A DNA stretch of 64,000 bases from Variovorax fucosicus (GCF_030316825.1 NZ_JASZYU010000004.1:62001-126000), one strand, 5' to 3'; positions 1 to 9,091 are shown, counted from the stretch's first letter. Notes: generated by a model from the sequence alone, not told the origin. Program-made: numbers and translations.

Positions 1-516
1 TCGTTTGCGGCGATTTCGGCCGACATGCTGGTGCCGCTGCTGGAGGAAGAGGGCGAGCGTTTCTCGCAGTCGATGGCCATCATCGAATACCTCGACGAAA
101 CCAACCCCGAGCCGCCGCTGCTGCCGCGCGATCCGGTTGGCCGCGCCAAGGTGCGGGCCCTGTCGGAATCGATCGCCTGCGAGATCCATCCGGTCAACAA
201 CCTGCGGGTGCTCAAGTACCTGGTGCGCGAGCTCAAGCTCGACGACGCGGCCAAGAACGCCTGGTATCGCCACTGGGTGCGCGAGGGCATGCAGGCCTTC
301 GAGCGGCAACTGAACCAGCTGCCGGCGGGCATCTATTGCTACGGCAACACGCCGACCATGGCCGACTGCTGCCTGGTGCCGCAGATCTTCAATGCGCAGC
401 GCTTCGACTGCGACCTGAGCGATCTGCCGCGCACCATGGGCGCGTTCGAGGCCTGCATGCAACTCGATGCCTTCCGCCGCGCGCAACCCTCCAGTTGTCC
501 CGATGCCGAAGCCTGA
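1..516 (+). CDS. maiA: maleylacetoacetate isomerase, C-terminal part (5' end outside window)
   Basis: Frame 1 is open from the window edge to a TGA at 514-516, so the N-terminal thioredoxin-like part is missing. What is visible is the end of the N domain (SQSMAIIEYLDE, where the SQS..I segment contacts glutathione in GST-fold proteins) and the all-helical C domain. The combination IHPVNNLRVLKYL and ADCCLVPQIFNAQRF is typical of zeta-class GST / maleylacetoacetate isomerases of Burkholderiales. The enzyme isomerises maleyl- to fumarylacetoacetate in tyrosine or gentisate breakdown, using glutathione, in the cytosol. The next gene overlaps its 3' end by 14 bp. A maleylpyruvate isomerase of the same fold is the main alternative. 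Confidence 0.85.
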   Translation, partial: SFAAISADMLVPLLEEEGERFSQSMAIIEYLDETNPEPPLLPRDPVGRAKVRALSESIACEIHPVNNLRVLKYLVRELKLDDAAKNAWYRHWVREGMQAFERQLNQLPAGIYCYGNTPTMADCCLVPQIFNAQRFDCDLSDLPRTMGAFEACMQLDAFRRAQPSSCPDAEA

Positions 517-1246
517 ACCGATGGTGCCGGACTGGCCGGCGCCGGCCGGCGTCCAGGCCGCCTGCAGCACGCGCACCGGGGGCGTTTCGCAGGGCCGCTA
601 CGAGAGCCTGAACCTCGGCGACCATGTCGGCGACGAGCCCGCGGCGGTGGCCGCGAACCGGCGCCGATGGCAGGCCGCGCTGGGCGTGCGCCCGGTGTTC
701 CTGCAGCAGGTGCATGGCGTCGCAGTGCGCCGGCTCGACGCCACGAGCGCGGATGGCGAGACCGCCGATGCGTGCTTCAGCACGGAGTCCGGCATCGCTT
801 GCACGATCATGGTGGCCGACTGCCTGCCGGTACTGTTCACCGACGTCGAAGGGCGCCAGGTGGCGGCGGCGCATGCCGGCTGGCGAGGGCTGGCGGCCGG
901 GGTGCTCGAGCAGACACTGGCATCGTTCGGGTCGGTCGAAGTTATGGCCTGGCTGGGCCCGTGCATCGGCCCGAAGGCATTCGAGGTCGGTGCCGAAGTC
1001 AAGGCAGCGTTCGAGGCGCAGAACCCGTCGAGCGCCGCCTGCTTCCGGCCGGGCGGCAAAGGCGACAAATGGCTGGCCGATTTGCCCGCGCTCGCGCGCC
1101 AGCGGCTGGCCGCCCGGGGCGTGGCCGAGATCTACGGCAACGATGGCAGCGATGCGTGGTGCACTGTCGGCAACCCGTCACGGTTCTTTTCGCACCGGCG
1201 CGACGGTGTCAGTGGGAGGCTCGCCGCCTGCATCTGGAAGGCCTGA
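503..1246 (+). CDS. pgeF: peptidoglycan editing factor / YfiH multicopper-like protein
   Basis: A 247-residue protein of the PgeF/YfiH (formerly polyphenol oxidase, laccase-domain) family. It has the three conserved metal-ligand patches in order: QQVHG near residue 71, ADCLPVL near 105 and AAHAGWRG near 123, with two His and one Cys as the presumed zinc ligands. E. coli PgeF is reported to remove wrongly incorporated amino acids from peptidoglycan precursors; related proteins show purine nucleoside activity, so the substrate here is uncertain. The ATG at 503 overlaps the end of maiA; an ATG at 521 is also possible. The last 69 bp overlap the convergent small membrane-protein gene on the other strand. 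Confidence 0.85.
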   Translation: MPKPEPMVPDWPAPAGVQAACSTRTGGVSQGRYESLNLGDHVGDEPAAVAANRRRWQAALGVRPVFLQQVHGVAVRRLDATSADGETADACFSTESGIACTIMVADCLPVLFTDVEGRQVAAAHAGWRGLAAGVLEQTLASFGSVEVMAWLGPCIGPKAFEVGAEVKAAFEAQNPSSAACFRPGGKGDKWLADLPALARQRLAARGVAEIYGNDGSDAWCTVGNPSRFFSHRRDGVSGRLAACIWKA

Positions 1247-1480
1247 TTTTTCGGCCGCGGCGCGCCGCGCAGCCTCCTGCGCCGCCAGCTCGCGCTCTTT
1301 CACGGCGCGCCGCCGCCCTGGCGCGCCGAGCAGGTACACCACCAGCGCCACCGGTGCCAGCCCGTACAGCAGAAAGGTGATGATGGCGCCCAGCACGGTG
1401 CCGTTGCTGGCGGTAGCTTCGGCGACGGCCATCATCACGACGACGTAGAGCCAGCCGATGACGATCAGGTGCACGAACAT
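1178..1480 (-). CDS. small membrane protein of unknown function
   Basis: About 100 residues, read from the ATG at 1480. The N-terminal half holds two hydrophobic segments (roughly residues 2-20 and 28-50, separated by a short polar AEATASNG loop) and the second half is a basic, alanine-rich cytoplasmic-looking tail. The longer open frame upstream of 1480 is compositionally unlike protein and crosses the phaC promoter region, so it was not used. The gene diverges from phaC and its last 22 codons run antisense to the end of pgeF. No family was recognised. Confidence 0.6.
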   Translation of the reverse strand: MFVHLIVIGWLYVVVMMAVAEATASNGTVLGAIITFLLYGLAPVALVVYLLGAPGRRRAVKERELAAQEAARRAAAEKSGLPDAGGEPPTDTVAPVRKEP

Positions 1481-1611
1481 GTGAGGGGCTGTGAATGGAG
1501 GAGAACCCGCGGGCGAGTGCGGGTAGGATGACCGGCGCGCTGGAACTTGCGCTGTCGAATGCAGGATACTCAAAATCCGTCCGGGCTTTCCGGGCCGCCG
1601 AAGGAGACATG

Positions 1612-3324
1612 ATGAAACCACAAGCCGCCACCGCCGACGCGTTCGCGTCCATGCAGCAGGCGCTGACTCAGGGCTGGAGCAAGGCGCTGGAATCGTTCCA
1701 GTCGGCCGGCATGGGCGGTGTGTCGACGCCCGGCATGCCGATGGAGCTGCCCCAGTTCAGCCTGCAGCCCGAGAAGCTGCAGGCGCTGCAGCAGCAATAC
1801 GTGGAAGAGGCTTCCGAACTCTGGCGCCAGGGCTTCACCAAGCCGCCCGCTGCCGACAAGCGCTTTGCCGCCGAGGCCTGGGGCAGCAACCCGGTGTCGG
1901 CGTTTTCGGCCGCGGTCTACCTGCTCAACGCCCGCACGCTGATGGGCATGGCCGAGGCGGTCGAAGCCGATCCCAAGACCAAGGCCCGGCTGCGCTTCGC
2001 GGTCGAGCAGTGGATGGCCGCCTCGGCGCCGAGCAATTCGCTGGCTTTCAATGCCGAAGCGCAGAAGCGGGCGATCGAAACACAGGGCGAGAGCATCGCC
2101 AAGGGCCTGCAGAACCTGCTGAAGGACGTGCAGCAGGGCCACCTCAGCATGACCGACGAAAGCGCTTTCGAGGTCGGCCGCAACGTGGCGACCACCGAAG
2201 GCGCGGTGGTGTTCGAGAACGAGCTGTTCCAGCTGCTCGAATACAAGCCGCTCACGGCCAAGGTGTACGAGCGGCCGTTCCTGCTGGTGCCCCCGTGCAT
2301 CAACAAGTTCTACATCCTCGACCTGCAGCCCGAGAACTCGCTGATCCGCTATGCGGTGGAGCAGGGGCACCGCGTGTTCGTGGTGAGCTGGCGCAACCCC
2401 GACGAATCGCTGCGCGAGTTCACCTGGGACCGCTACATCGAGGACGCGGCCATCAAGGCGATCCATCTGGCGCAGGAGATCAGCGGCAGCAAGCAGATCA
2501 ATGCGCTGGGCTTCTGCGTCGGCGGCACCATCCTCAGCACTGCGCTGGCCGTGCTGGCGGCGCGCGGCGAGCATCCGGTGGCGTCGGTCACCCTGCTCAC
2601 CACCCTGCTCGACTTCAGCGACACCGGCATCCTCGACATCTTCATCGACGAGCAGATGGTGCAGTACCGCGAGATGCAGATGGGCAAGGGCGGCCTGCTG
2701 CCGGGCGGCGATCTGTCGTCGACCTTCAGCTTCCTGCGTCCCAACGACCTGTTCTGGAACTACGTGGTCGGCAACTACCTCAAGGGTGAAACGCCGCCGC
2801 CGTTCGACCTGCTCTACTGGAACAGCGACGCGACCAACCTGCCGGGCCCGTTCTACGCCTGGTACCTGCGCAACACCTACCTCGAGAACAAGCTCAGGGT
2901 TCCCAACGCGCTCACGGTGTGCGGCGCCAAGATCGACCTCGGCGCCATCGACGCGCCGGTCTACCTCTATGGCTCGCGCGAAGACCACATCGTGCCGATC
3001 GAGGGCGCCTACGCCTCGACGCAACTGCTCAAGGGCAAGAAGCGCTTCGTGATGGGCGCCTCGGGCCACATCGCGGGCGTGATCAACCCGCCCGCCAAGA
3101 AAAAGCGCAGCCACTGGATCCGCGAGGACGGCAAACTGCCGGCGTCCCAGGCCGAGTGGCTCAAGGGCGCGACCGAGCACCCGGGCAGCTGGTGGACCGA
3201 TTGGTCGAATTGGCTCAAGGGGCATGCAGGCAAACAGATTGCGGCCCCGAAGACCTATGGAAAGGGCAGCGCCTACAAGGCCAGCGAGCCAGCACCCGGC
3301 CGCTACGTCAAGGCCCGCGCTTGA
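1612..3324 (+). CDS. phaC: class I poly(3-hydroxyalkanoate) synthase
   Basis: A 570-residue PHA synthase that polymerises (R)-3-hydroxybutyryl-CoA on the granule surface. The lipase-like box GFCVGG places the catalytic Cys at residue 302; Asp458 (REDHIVP) and His486 (GHIAGV) complete the triad. The N-terminal region (about 1-170) is the variable dimerisation/granule region and the rest is the alpha/beta-hydrolase core, which fits class I in length. A clear Shine-Dalgarno AAGGAG lies at 1601-1606; of two adjacent ATG codons (1609 and 1612) the second has the better spacing. phaA follows after 61 bp, giving the common phaC-phaA order, but phaB is not here: two phaB genes lie further on. No frameshift or missing residue was seen. 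Confidence 0.97.
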   Translation: MKPQAATADAFASMQQALTQGWSKALESFQSAGMGGVSTPGMPMELPQFSLQPEKLQALQQQYVEEASELWRQGFTKPPAADKRFAAEAWGSNPVSAFSAAVYLLNARTLMGMAEAVEADPKTKARLRFAVEQWMAASAPSNSLAFNAEAQKRAIETQGESIAKGLQNLLKDVQQGHLSMTDESAFEVGRNVATTEGAVVFENELFQLLEYKPLTAKVYERPFLLVPPCINKFYILDLQPENSLIRYAVEQGHRVFVVSWRNPDESLREFTWDRYIEDAAIKAIHLAQEISGSKQINALGFCVGGTILSTALAVLAARGEHPVASVTLLTTLLDFSDTGILDIFIDEQMVQYREMQMGKGGLLPGGDLSSTFSFLRPNDLFWNYVVGNYLKGETPPPFDLLYWNSDATNLPGPFYAWYLRNTYLENKLRVPNALTVCGAKIDLGAIDAPVYLYGSREDHIVPIEGAYASTQLLKGKKRFVMGASGHIAGVINPPAKKKRSHWIREDGKLPASQAEWLKGATEHPGSWWTDWSNWLKGHAGKQIAAPKTYGKGSAYKASEPAPGRYVKARA

Positions 3325-3385
3325 ATATGGGCACAACCGACCAGACAACCGTTTAAAGTCACTTTTCACCTCTAGGAGAAAGACC

Positions 3386-4564
3386 ATGGAAGACATCGTC
3401 ATCGTTGCCGCTGCCCGCACTGCTGTCGGCAAATTCGGCGGCTCGCTCGCCGGCATTGCGGCCACCGAACTGGGTGCGCTCGTGATCAAGGAAGTGATCG
3501 CGCGCGCCAAGCTCACGCCCGACCAGATCGGCGAAGCCATCATGGGCCAGGTTCTGGCCGCTGGCGCGGGCCAGAACCCGGCGCGCCAGGCCTGGCTGAA
3601 GAGCGGCGGCGCCAAGGAAACGCCCGCGCTCACCATCAATGCTGTCTGCGGCTCGGGCCTGAAGGCCGTGATGCTGGCGGCGCAAGCCGTTGCCACGGGT
3701 GACAGCGAGATCGTGATCGCTGGCGGCCAGGAGAACATGAGCGCCGCGCCGCACGTGCTGCCGAACTCGCGCAACGGCCAGCGCATGGGCGACTGGAAGC
3801 TGGTGGACACGATGATCGTGGACGGCCTGTGGGACGTCTACAACCAGTACCACATGGGCATCACGGCCGAGAACGTGGCCAAGAAGTACAACATCGACCG
3901 CGCCGCGCAGGACGAACTCGCGCTCGGCAGCCAGACCAAGGCAGCCGCCGCCCAGGACGCCGGCAAGTTCAAGGACGAGATCGTCGGCGTCAACATTCCG
4001 CAGAAGAAGGGCGACCCGGTCGTTTTCGACAAGGACGAGTTCATCAATCGCAAGACCAATGCGGATGGCCTGGCCGGCCTGCGCCCGGCGTTCGACAAGG
4101 CCGGCGGCGTGACCGCCGGCAACGCCTCAGGCCTGAACGACGGCGCTGCCGCCGTGATGGTGATGACGGCCAAGAAGGCCGCCGCGCTGGGCCTGACGCC
4201 GCTGGGCCGCATCGCCAGCTACGCCACAGCCGGCCTCGACCCGGCGATCATGGGCATGGGCCCGGTGCCGGCCTCGACCAAGGCGCTGCAACGCGCCGGC
4301 TGGAAGGCCGCCGACCTGGACGTGCTCGAAATCAACGAAGCCTTCGCCGCACAGGCCTGCGCGGTGAACCGCGAGATGGGCTGGGACGTGAGCAAGGTCA
4401 ACGTGAATGGCGGCGCAATCGCCATCGGCCACCCGATCGGCGCGTCCGGCTGCCGCATCCTGGTGACGCTGCTGCACGAAATGCAGCGCCAGAACGCCAA
4501 GAAGGGCATCGCCTCGCTGTGCATCGGCGGCGGCATGGGCGTGGCGCTGACGATCGAGCGCTGA
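3386..4564 (+). CDS. phaA: acetyl-CoA acetyltransferase (beta-ketothiolase), copy 1
   Basis: A 392-residue biosynthetic thiolase condensing two acetyl-CoA to acetoacetyl-CoA, the first step to polyhydroxybutyrate. The three catalytic residues are visible: Cys88 in NAVCGSG, His349 in GHPIGASG and Cys379 in CIGGG. The ATG at 3386 follows an AGGAG at 3374-3378. It lies directly behind phaC and ends at a strong terminator. A second thiolase at 23821 is closely related, with a stretch of almost identical DNA in the middle of both genes. Confidence 0.95.
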   Translation: MEDIVIVAAARTAVGKFGGSLAGIAATELGALVIKEVIARAKLTPDQIGEAIMGQVLAAGAGQNPARQAWLKSGGAKETPALTINAVCGSGLKAVMLAAQAVATGDSEIVIAGGQENMSAAPHVLPNSRNGQRMGDWKLVDTMIVDGLWDVYNQYHMGITAENVAKKYNIDRAAQDELALGSQTKAAAAQDAGKFKDEIVGVNIPQKKGDPVVFDKDEFINRKTNADGLAGLRPAFDKAGGVTAGNASGLNDGAAAVMVMTAKKAAALGLTPLGRIASYATAGLDPAIMGMGPVPASTKALQRAGWKAADLDVLEINEAFAAQACAVNREMGWDVSKVNVNGGAIAIGHPIGASGCRILVTLLHEMQRQNAKKGIASLCIGGGMGVALTIER

Positions 4565-4601
4565 GCCCAGGGGGGCACGCCCCCTCATCCAGCACCCGGC
4601 G

Positions 4602-4645
4602 CGGCCGCGGTACCCCCTCAGGGTGCCGCGGCCGTCTTTTTTTTT
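4602..4645 (+). terminator. rho-independent terminator after phaC-phaA
   Basis: A GC-rich stem (CGGCCGCGG at 4602-4610 pairing with CCGCGGCCG at 4626-4634, extendable inward) is followed by a run of nine T at 4637-4645. It sits 37 bp after the phaA stop and closes the phaCA unit. Confidence 0.92.
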
Positions 4646-4735
4646 GAGAAAACCGACGTTGCACCGCACAACCGGGTGTATCTGTAGGCCGCAATAGGAA
4701 ACAATTGCGTCTTCCGGTTGTCATGGCGGTGGTGT

Positions 4736-5545
4736 ATGGATCAGCTTTATTTTGCGTTGGCGTTCGCGCTGCTCGGGGCTGCACTGGCCGCCGCCGTGGC
4801 CTGGCTGATCTTCAGGCGCCGGGCGCCGCAGCCTCCTGTGCGAACGTCCCGGCCGGCGAGGCCCCCGGAACCTGCCAACGCACCCTTGGCGGCCAAGCCC
4901 GAGGTGCCGCGCGCCGAGGCGCGGCTTGGAGCGGCGACGGCCGCGATTCGGCCTGCGGCCGATAGCCAGCGGCTGGTCGAAACGATCGCGCGCGAGACAG
5001 GTATCGAGCACGCTCTGGTCGCGCGCGTCGTGGAGGCGGCGCTGGCGCGCAATGCCAGCGCCGCGCCGCCGCGCCGCCCGCCGCCCGTCGAAAGTCTGCT
5101 GGCGGCAACTGCCGAGGCTGCGACGCTGCCGACACCGCGGGTGCGCCCGTCGGCGGCGCCGGCACCGCTCATCATGGTGGTCGACGACTCGGTCACCGTC
5201 CGTGTGTTTGCCCAGCGCCTGCTGAAGGCGGCAGGCTACCGGGTGGTGCTGGCGGAAGACGGCCTGGATGCGCTGGAGCGGCTCAAGGAAGAGCGGCCCA
5301 GCGTGGTGCTGGCAGATATCGAGATGCCGCGCATGGATGGGTTCGATCTGGCCCGCCACATTCGTGCGGATGGCGCGCTGGCGCATATGCCGATCATCGT
5401 GATCACGTCACGCATCGCGCACAAGCATCGCGAGTACGCGCGCCAGATCGGCGTGAACCACTACCTCGGCAAGCCCTACGCGCCGGAGGAGCTGATCCAG
5501 CTCGTGCGCCGCTATGCCGTCGTCGGCAGCGCCGTGGCGGCCTGA
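4736..5545 (+). CDS. membrane-anchored CheY-like receiver protein
   Basis: About 269 residues. One transmembrane segment (about residues 4-26, ALAFALLGAALAAAVAWLIF) is followed by a long Pro/Ala/Arg-rich linker and a C-terminal receiver domain from about residue 142. The receiver has the acidic pair in VVDDS, the phosphoacceptor Asp in LADIEMPRMDGF, the conserved Ser/Thr in ITS and the Lys in GKPY, so it should be phosphorylatable. No output domain and no neighbouring kinase gene are present. Similar receivers occur at the end of CheA/PilL-type chains. The start at 4736 puts the TM segment at the N-terminus; an ATG at 4718 would add six residues. Confidence 0.75.
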   Translation: MDQLYFALAFALLGAALAAAVAWLIFRRRAPQPPVRTSRPARPPEPANAPLAAKPEVPRAEARLGAATAAIRPAADSQRLVETIARETGIEHALVARVVEAALARNASAAPPRRPPPVESLLAATAEAATLPTPRVRPSAAPAPLIMVVDDSVTVRVFAQRLLKAAGYRVVLAEDGLDALERLKEERPSVVLADIEMPRMDGFDLARHIRADGALAHMPIIVITSRIAHKHREYARQIGVNHYLGKPYAPEELIQLVRRYAVVGSAVAA

Positions 5546-5690
5546 GCATCGGCCAGTACGTCGGCCGTACGCCGGCGGGCGCGGGAGGCGCTCATCCGAG
5601 CCTTCGGAATTCCAGAAGGCTTCGTTCCGAAATGGCAGATTGCGCGCGGGCAGGGCTGCCGCCACCATGCGGGTCATCTGGAGACAACGC

Positions 5691-7052
5691 ATGACGCCGA
5701 CCACCGCCTCGTTGGCCCGCTTCGCGGCCGACCTCCGCTTCACGGACATTCCCACACCGGTGGTGCGCCGCGCGGAAGACCTGCTGGTCGACTGGTTCGG
5801 CTCCGCGCTCGCAGGCCATGGCTCGCGGCCGGTCGAAACCATCGCCGCCTTCGCGCGAGCCATGGGGCCGGCCGCAGGCGGCAGCGAAGTGCTGGTCGGC
5901 CGTGGCCGCAGCAGCCCGTACTTCGCCGCAATGGTGAATGCCGCGGCCTCGCACGTGGCCGAACAGGACGACGTGCACAACGGCTCGGTGTTCCATCCCG
6001 CGACCGTGGTGTTTCCGGTCGCGCTGGCCTGGGCGCAGGCGCTTGGTGCGAGCGGGCCGCAGTTGCTGACGGCTGCGGTCGCGGGTTACGAGGTCGGCAT
6101 CCGCGTCGGCGAATTCCTGGGGCGTTCCCACTACAAGGTGTTCCACACCACAGGCACGGCCGGCACGCTCGCGGCTGCCGCGACGGCCGGGCATCTGCTC
6201 GGGCTCGATGCGGCGCGCATGCTGCATGCGTTCGGCTCGGCCGGCACGCAGTCGGCGGGCCTCTGGGAGTTCTTGCGCACCGCCGCCGACTCCAAGCAGC
6301 TGCACACCGCGCATGCGGCAGCAGCGGGCCTGATGGCGGCGAGCCTGGCGCGCGACGGGTTCACCGGCGCGCAGGCGATCCTCGAAGGCCCGCAAGGCAT
6401 GGCGGCCGGCATGTCGCGCGACGCCGACCCGGCAAAACTGGTCGAGGGCCTTGGCACGCGCTGGGCACTGGCCGAGACCTCGTTCAAGTTCCATGCCGCC
6501 TGCCGCCACACGCATCCGGCCGCGGATGCGCTGCTCGCCGTGATGGCGGCGAACCAGCTGCGCGCAGAAGACATCGACAACGTCGTGACCCATGTTCACC
6601 AGGGTGCGATCGATGTATTGGGGCCGGTGGTCGACCCGGCCACGGTGCACCAGTCCAAGTTCTCGATGGGCACGGTGCTGGCGCTGGTGGCGCGCTTCGG
6701 GCAGGCCGGCCTGGCCGAGTTCGACGCGCATTTCAGCGAACCCGAAACCCGTGCGTTGCGCGAGCGCGTGCGCATGGAACTCGATGCCGAAGTCGATGGC
6801 GCCTATCCGCGCCGCTGGATCGGCAAGGTCACGGTGCGCACCACCGATGGCCGCGTGCTGCAGGGCCGCGTGGACGAACCGAAGGGCGACCCCGGCAACA
6901 CCCTGAGCCGCGAGGAGATCACCGCCAAGGCATTGCGGCTCGCAGCCTACAGCGGGGCTGCAACCGAAGCCGAGGCGCAGCGCGCCATCGGGCAACTGTG
7001 GCAACTGGCGGGCAGCGCTTCGGTCGGCATGCTGCTCGGCGCACCTGCGTGA
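5691..7052 (+). CDS. MmgE/PrpD family protein
   Basis: A 453-residue member of the MmgE/PrpD family (2-methylcitrate dehydratase, cis-aconitate decarboxylase, iminodisuccinate epimerase and many uncharacterised dehydratases). Recognisable segments are the helical N-terminal LLVDWFGSALAGH, the AEQDDVHNGSVFHPATVV region and KFHAACRHTHPAADAL, which carry conserved active-site His and Lys residues of the family. It faces three genes on the opposite strand, so 2-methylcitrate dehydration is unlikely: no prpB or prpC is nearby. The ATG at 5691 follows GGAGA at 5680-5684. The exact substrate cannot be read from sequence. Confidence 0.8.
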   Translation: MTPTTASLARFAADLRFTDIPTPVVRRAEDLLVDWFGSALAGHGSRPVETIAAFARAMGPAAGGSEVLVGRGRSSPYFAAMVNAAASHVAEQDDVHNGSVFHPATVVFPVALAWAQALGASGPQLLTAAVAGYEVGIRVGEFLGRSHYKVFHTTGTAGTLAAAATAGHLLGLDAARMLHAFGSAGTQSAGLWEFLRTAADSKQLHTAHAAAAGLMAASLARDGFTGAQAILEGPQGMAAGMSRDADPAKLVEGLGTRWALAETSFKFHAACRHTHPAADALLAVMAANQLRAEDIDNVVTHVHQGAIDVLGPVVDPATVHQSKFSMGTVLALVARFGQAGLAEFDAHFSEPETRALRERVRMELDAEVDGAYPRRWIGKVTVRTTDGRVLQGRVDEPKGDPGNTLSREEITAKALRLAAYSGAATEAEAQRAIGQLWQLAGSASVGMLLGAPA

Positions 7053-7076
7053 CCATCGGCATGGCGGCGGGGGCGT

Positions 7077-7096
7077 AGCCCTGGCCCGTCAGGGCT
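7077..7096. terminator. stem-loop between convergent genes
   Basis: A perfect 7-bp inverted repeat (AGCCCTG / CAGGGCT) with a 6-nt loop. Its right arm contains the stop codon of the leftward oxidoreductase gene. There is no T-run on either side, so it may be a weak bidirectional terminator or an mRNA 3'-end structure. Confidence 0.45.
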
Positions 7097-8099
7097 GCAG
7101 CACGATCTTGCCGAGCGTGCCGCCGCTGTCGAGCAGCTCATGCACACGGCGCGCATCGGCCAACGCAAAGCGCGTGGCCTGCGGCGCCCGCACCTTGCCG
7201 GCCGCCATCAGCGCGATGGCGGATTCCATCAGCCCGCGGCGCTGCACGATGTCGGCGTCCACGGTGTGGATCGAGAAGGTGCGCACTGCCAGGCTCTTGC
7301 CGAGCAGCTTGCGCAGTTCGTCGAACACGTCGGCGCTCGGCGGGCCGCTCACGATGTTGTACGACACCACCATGCCGAACGGCGCCAGCGCGCGCAGGCA
7401 GGCGACGAACAGCGCACCCCCGATGTGGTCGAAAGCCATGTCGACGCCACGGCCCTCGGTGAGGCGCATCACTTCTTCGGTCAGGGTGCGCGGGTCGCCG
7501 TCGATGACGTCATGGGCGCCGTTGGCAAGCGCGAAAGCGCGCTTGGTGTCCGACGAGGCGGTGCCGATCACGCGCAGGCCGCGTTCGCGCGCCACCTGCA
7601 CCAGTGCGGTTGCGACGCCGCCCGCCGCACCCGGCACCAGGATCGACCGGGCGGACAGGTTGCCGTTGCTGGCCAGCAGCGCCAGCGCGAGCTGGAAGTT
7701 GCCGAGGCTCACCGCGTCGTCGAAGGCGATCGACTCGGGCAGGACGAACGGCGCGGACTCGGGCACGCAGATGTACTCGGCATAGCAGCTGCCGCGCTGC
7801 GGCAACTCGCGTGCGCTCACCAGCACGCGCTGCCCGACCCGCAACGCGCTGACGCCGGCGCCGACCGCATCGACCACGCCGGCCATCTCGTTGCCGGGGA
7901 TGGCCGGCATCGGCGGCATCCACTTGTAGGTGCCGTTGCGGATCAGCACGTCCGGGCCGCCGGCGCCGATCGCATGCGCTTTCACGCGCACTGCGCCAGG
8001 GCCGGGCTCGGGCAGCGGCAGATCGACCAGCGACAGCACTTCGGGGCCGCCGGGTGTCTGCAACTGGACGGCTTTCATGGTGGTGGTGGCGTTTGCCAT
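7089..8099 (-). CDS. zinc-type alcohol dehydrogenase-like / quinone oxidoreductase family protein
   Basis: A 336-residue MDR-superfamily NADPH-dependent oxidoreductase. The N-terminal GroES-like catalytic domain carries GNEMAGVV; the Rossmann domain has the glycine-rich GAAGGVATALVQVA near residue 155. The catalytic zinc ligands of true alcohol dehydrogenases are not evident, which favours the quinone oxidoreductase (QOR) subgroup. It probably shares a transcript with the Bug and FAH genes upstream (20 and 22 bp gaps). The start at 8099 has a poor ribosome site; the ATG at 8078 (MKAVQL) is a realistic alternative. The substrate is unknown. Confidence 0.8.
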   Translation of the reverse strand: MANATTTMKAVQLQTPGGPEVLSLVDLPLPEPGPGAVRVKAHAIGAGGPDVLIRNGTYKWMPPMPAIPGNEMAGVVDAVGAGVSALRVGQRVLVSARELPQRGSCYAEYICVPESAPFVLPESIAFDDAVSLGNFQLALALLASNGNLSARSILVPGAAGGVATALVQVARERGLRVIGTASSDTKRAFALANGAHDVIDGDPRTLTEEVMRLTEGRGVDMAFDHIGGALFVACLRALAPFGMVVSYNIVSGPPSADVFDELRKLLGKSLAVRTFSIHTVDADIVQRRGLMESAIALMAAGKVRAPQATRFALADARRVHELLDSGGTLGKIVLQP

Positions 8100-8119
8100 G
8101 GCTCAGCGCAATCCTTGTT

Positions 8120-9091
8120 TCATTGTTTGGGAATCTTCGCGTCGGCCACGACCTGCGTCCACCGGTCGAGTTCGCGGGCCACCATGGCCTTCATTTCCTC
8201 AGGCGTGCTGCCGCGCGCCTCGCCGCCCATGTCTTCCAGGCGCTGGCGCACAGCGGCCACCTGCAAGGCCCTGGCGGTCTCGGCGTTGAGGCGCTCGATC
8301 ACCGGGCGCGGCGTGCCGGCCGGCGCCATCAGCCCGGCCCAGGAGCGCACGTCGTAGCCGGGGACGTTCTGTTCGGCCACTGTGGGCACGTTCGGCAGCC
8401 CGGGCCAGCGCTGCGGCCCCGTGGTTGCCAGCGCGCGCAGCTTGCCGGCCTGGATGTTCGACATCACCGCGGTCGGCGGCGCGATGATGAACGGCACGTC
8501 GCCCGCGAGCAGCGCTGTCAGCGCGGCAGCGTCGCCGCGGTAGGGCACGTGCATCATCGGCGCCTTCGCCATCCGGGCGAGCAGTTCGCCCGCCAGGTGG
8601 TGGGTCGAACCGATGCCCGCCGTGCCATAGGCCACGGTGCCGGGGGCGGCCTGGGCGGCGGCGACCACCTCGGGGAAGTTCTGGAACTTCGAGCTGGCGT
8701 TGACGACGATGAGGAACGGGAAGTACGTGACCGTCGAGACCATGTCGAAGTCCGCCACGGTCTTGTAGGGCAGCGTGTTGTAGAGCGCGCCGGCCACGGC
8801 ATGGCCGCCGGTGGCAAGCAGCAGCGTGTAGCCGTCGGGCTTGGCGCGCGCGACCGTGGTCGATGCGATCGTGCCGCCGGCGCCGGACTGCGCCTCCACC
8901 ACGATCGGCTGGCCGAGCGCCTTGCCCATCTCGACGCCGATCGCGCGGGCAATGGCATCCGCGTTGCCGCCCGGCGCAAAGCCCTGGTAGATCTTGATGG
9001 CGCGATCCGGATAGGTGGGCTGCGCCAACGCGGGCAGCGTGGCGAACGCCGCCCAGACGGCGCAGGCCGCAACGAAGTTTCTTTTGTTCAT
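8120..9091 (-). CDS. Bug/TctC-family periplasmic solute-binding protein
   Basis: 323 residues with a Sec signal peptide (basic MNKR start, hydrophobic core, ALA-Q cleavage near residue 24), then the Bug-family entry YPDRAIKIYQGFAPGG that forms the ligand pocket. Such tripartite-tricarboxylate-type binding proteins bind carboxylates in the periplasm; they are greatly expanded in Bordetella, Variovorax and relatives and often lack partner membrane subunits, as here. A good AGGAGA ribosome site lies upstream. Placement between an oxidoreductase and an FAH hydrolase suggests a carboxylate that is then catabolised. Confidence 0.9.
   Translation of the reverse strand: MNKRNFVAACAVWAAFATLPALAQPTYPDRAIKIYQGFAPGGNADAIARAIGVEMGKALGQPIVVEAQSGAGGTIASTTVARAKPDGYTLLLATGGHAVAGALYNTLPYKTVADFDMVSTVTYFPFLIVVNASSKFQNFPEVVAAAQAAPGTVAYGTAGIGSTHHLAGELLARMAKAPMMHVPYRGDAAALTALLAGDVPFIIAPPTAVMSNIQAGKLRALATTGPQRWPGLPNVPTVAEQNVPGYDVRSWAGLMAPAGTPRPVIERLNAETARALQVAAVRQRLEDMGGEARGSTPEEMKAMVARELDRWTQVVADAKIPKQ

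Noticed and set aside
1570..3810. 746-codon open frame on the minus strand opposite phaC and phaA
   Set aside because: It is a GC-rich shadow: the plus-strand phaC and phaA frames contain full catalytic motifs, and the antisense translation has Arg/Ala/His-rich low-complexity content without any motif.
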